A DNA stretch of 64,000 nt from Meconema thalassinum (lineage: Eukaryota; Arthropoda; Insecta; Orthoptera; Tettigoniidae). Positions 63,540 through 64,000 of this stretch are shown one piece after another; position 1 is the stretch's first letter, and every line of letters begins with the position of its first letter. The translations under genes and the position numbers were made by a program. Where the stretch lies: contig OX336388.2 of the NCBI GenBank assembly GCA_946902985.2, positions 1,215,176,609-1,215,240,608 of the forward strand. Reading direction: 5' to 3'. Below the pieces are notes generated by a model. It did no database searches, had not been told where the DNA came from, and worked only from the letters and a program-made list of their open reading frames with translations.

Positions 63540-64000
63540 CGCATACAGTGTGCGTGGTTAAACGCCGCAATTTGTACCTGAGAATCCCAGGTTCTATCTC
63601 GGATGGGATTCTGTGTTTCCTCTCCCTCAACCCCTCCAGTGACTCTCATTGTTATTCAAATGTCTATGGGGACATTAAGCGCCCTCTGAGGATAGGGAAC
63701 GTTAGGGCGTGGGCAAGTCACCCTCGGTCAGTGGCAGCACTTCTACGTCCTATTCAAGTCACTGTCTGCACGTATAGTGGGCCATAGCTATTCGGTGGTT
63801 TCTCACTTCTATTCCAGGCAAATGCCGGAATGGTTCCTTAAGTTAAACAACGGCTGCCCTCTTCCCAATCCTTACCTAAATATCATATACACACCAATAC
63901 AGCCATCACAATAACACAGGTTATCAGACAAAGTTATACACACCCTAGTACATGGGGCTGAATGACCACTCTGTCCGAGCCCCTCAAAGGAACCACAGCT
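63540..64000 (+). mobile_element. SINE S1-related copy, runs to the window edge
   Basis: A head-like GAGAATCCCAGGTTCTATCTC is followed by an unfamiliar middle, then GGTGGTTTCTCACTTCTATTC, CAGGCAAATGCCGGAATGG, CACAATAACACAGGTTATCAG and a tail GCTGAATGACCACTCTGTCC. The 3' end may lie beyond the window. Confidence 0.65.

Overview
This window looks like repeat-dense intergenic or intronic DNA from a large arthropod genome. The tRNA-derived SINEs with 'GGTTTCCCACTTCT...GGCAAATGCCGGGA' bodies, Tc1/mariner and hAT transposons, Gypsy-type LTR elements and hammerhead-ribozyme motifs suggest an insect, and my best guess is a polyneopteran such as an orthopteran. That guess is from memory of repeat style, not a search. 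I see no convincing host protein-coding gene, no rRNA and no genuine tRNA gene. Nearly everything identifiable is a transposable element, and many elements are nested.

Layout. 1-2.2 kb: a hAT element (178-2101) carrying a zinc-finger remnant of its transposase and a nested Helentron-like element. 2.4-6 kb: SINEs and short tandem repeats. 7.1-8.8 kb: a complete Tc1-like transposon with an uninterrupted DD34E transposase. 11.6-14.5 kb: a 64-bp tandem array, a SINE and two LINE fragments. 14.6-19.3 kb: two satellite-bearing Helentron-like elements. 19.7-21.6 kb: a SINE split by a 1.5-kb non-autonomous retroelement with an exact 10-bp target duplication. 22.1-27.4 kb: two hAT elements, more SINEs, and palindromic elements with hammerhead motifs. 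31.0-36.2 kb: further SINE and retroelement copies. 36.5-37.5 kb: a 5'-truncated mariner.

39.06-55.17 kb is one nested stack. An old Gypsy-type element (LTRs of about 240 bp, tRNA-Pro primer-binding site) is split inside its reverse transcriptase by a second, opposite-strand Gypsy-type element (LTRs of 1383 bp, target duplication CTAC). The left LTR of that second element is split in turn by a 2574-bp Helitron-like element made mostly of 164-bp tandem repeats. 58.49-62.05 kb is a 3.56-kb imperfect palindrome of two head-to-head Helentron-like elements. The last 2 kb holds SINEs.

The strongest unusual signal is a family of at least seven non-coding elements (A1, A2, A3, B1, B2, C1, C2, plus a C3 tip) with common ends. 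One end has a covarying 'GTTC...GAAC' hairpin and the other an 'AGCCTA...TAGGCT' hairpin preceded by G-run/CA/CAGA simple repeats. Their interiors are arrays of a GGC-box monomer with a period of about 145-147 bp, arranged as ~290-bp dimers. Subfamilies A, B and C have diverged in sequence but keep the box and the spacing. The second signal is a set of hammerhead-ribozyme-like cores, two of them inside short elements flanked by 12-14-bp direct repeats.
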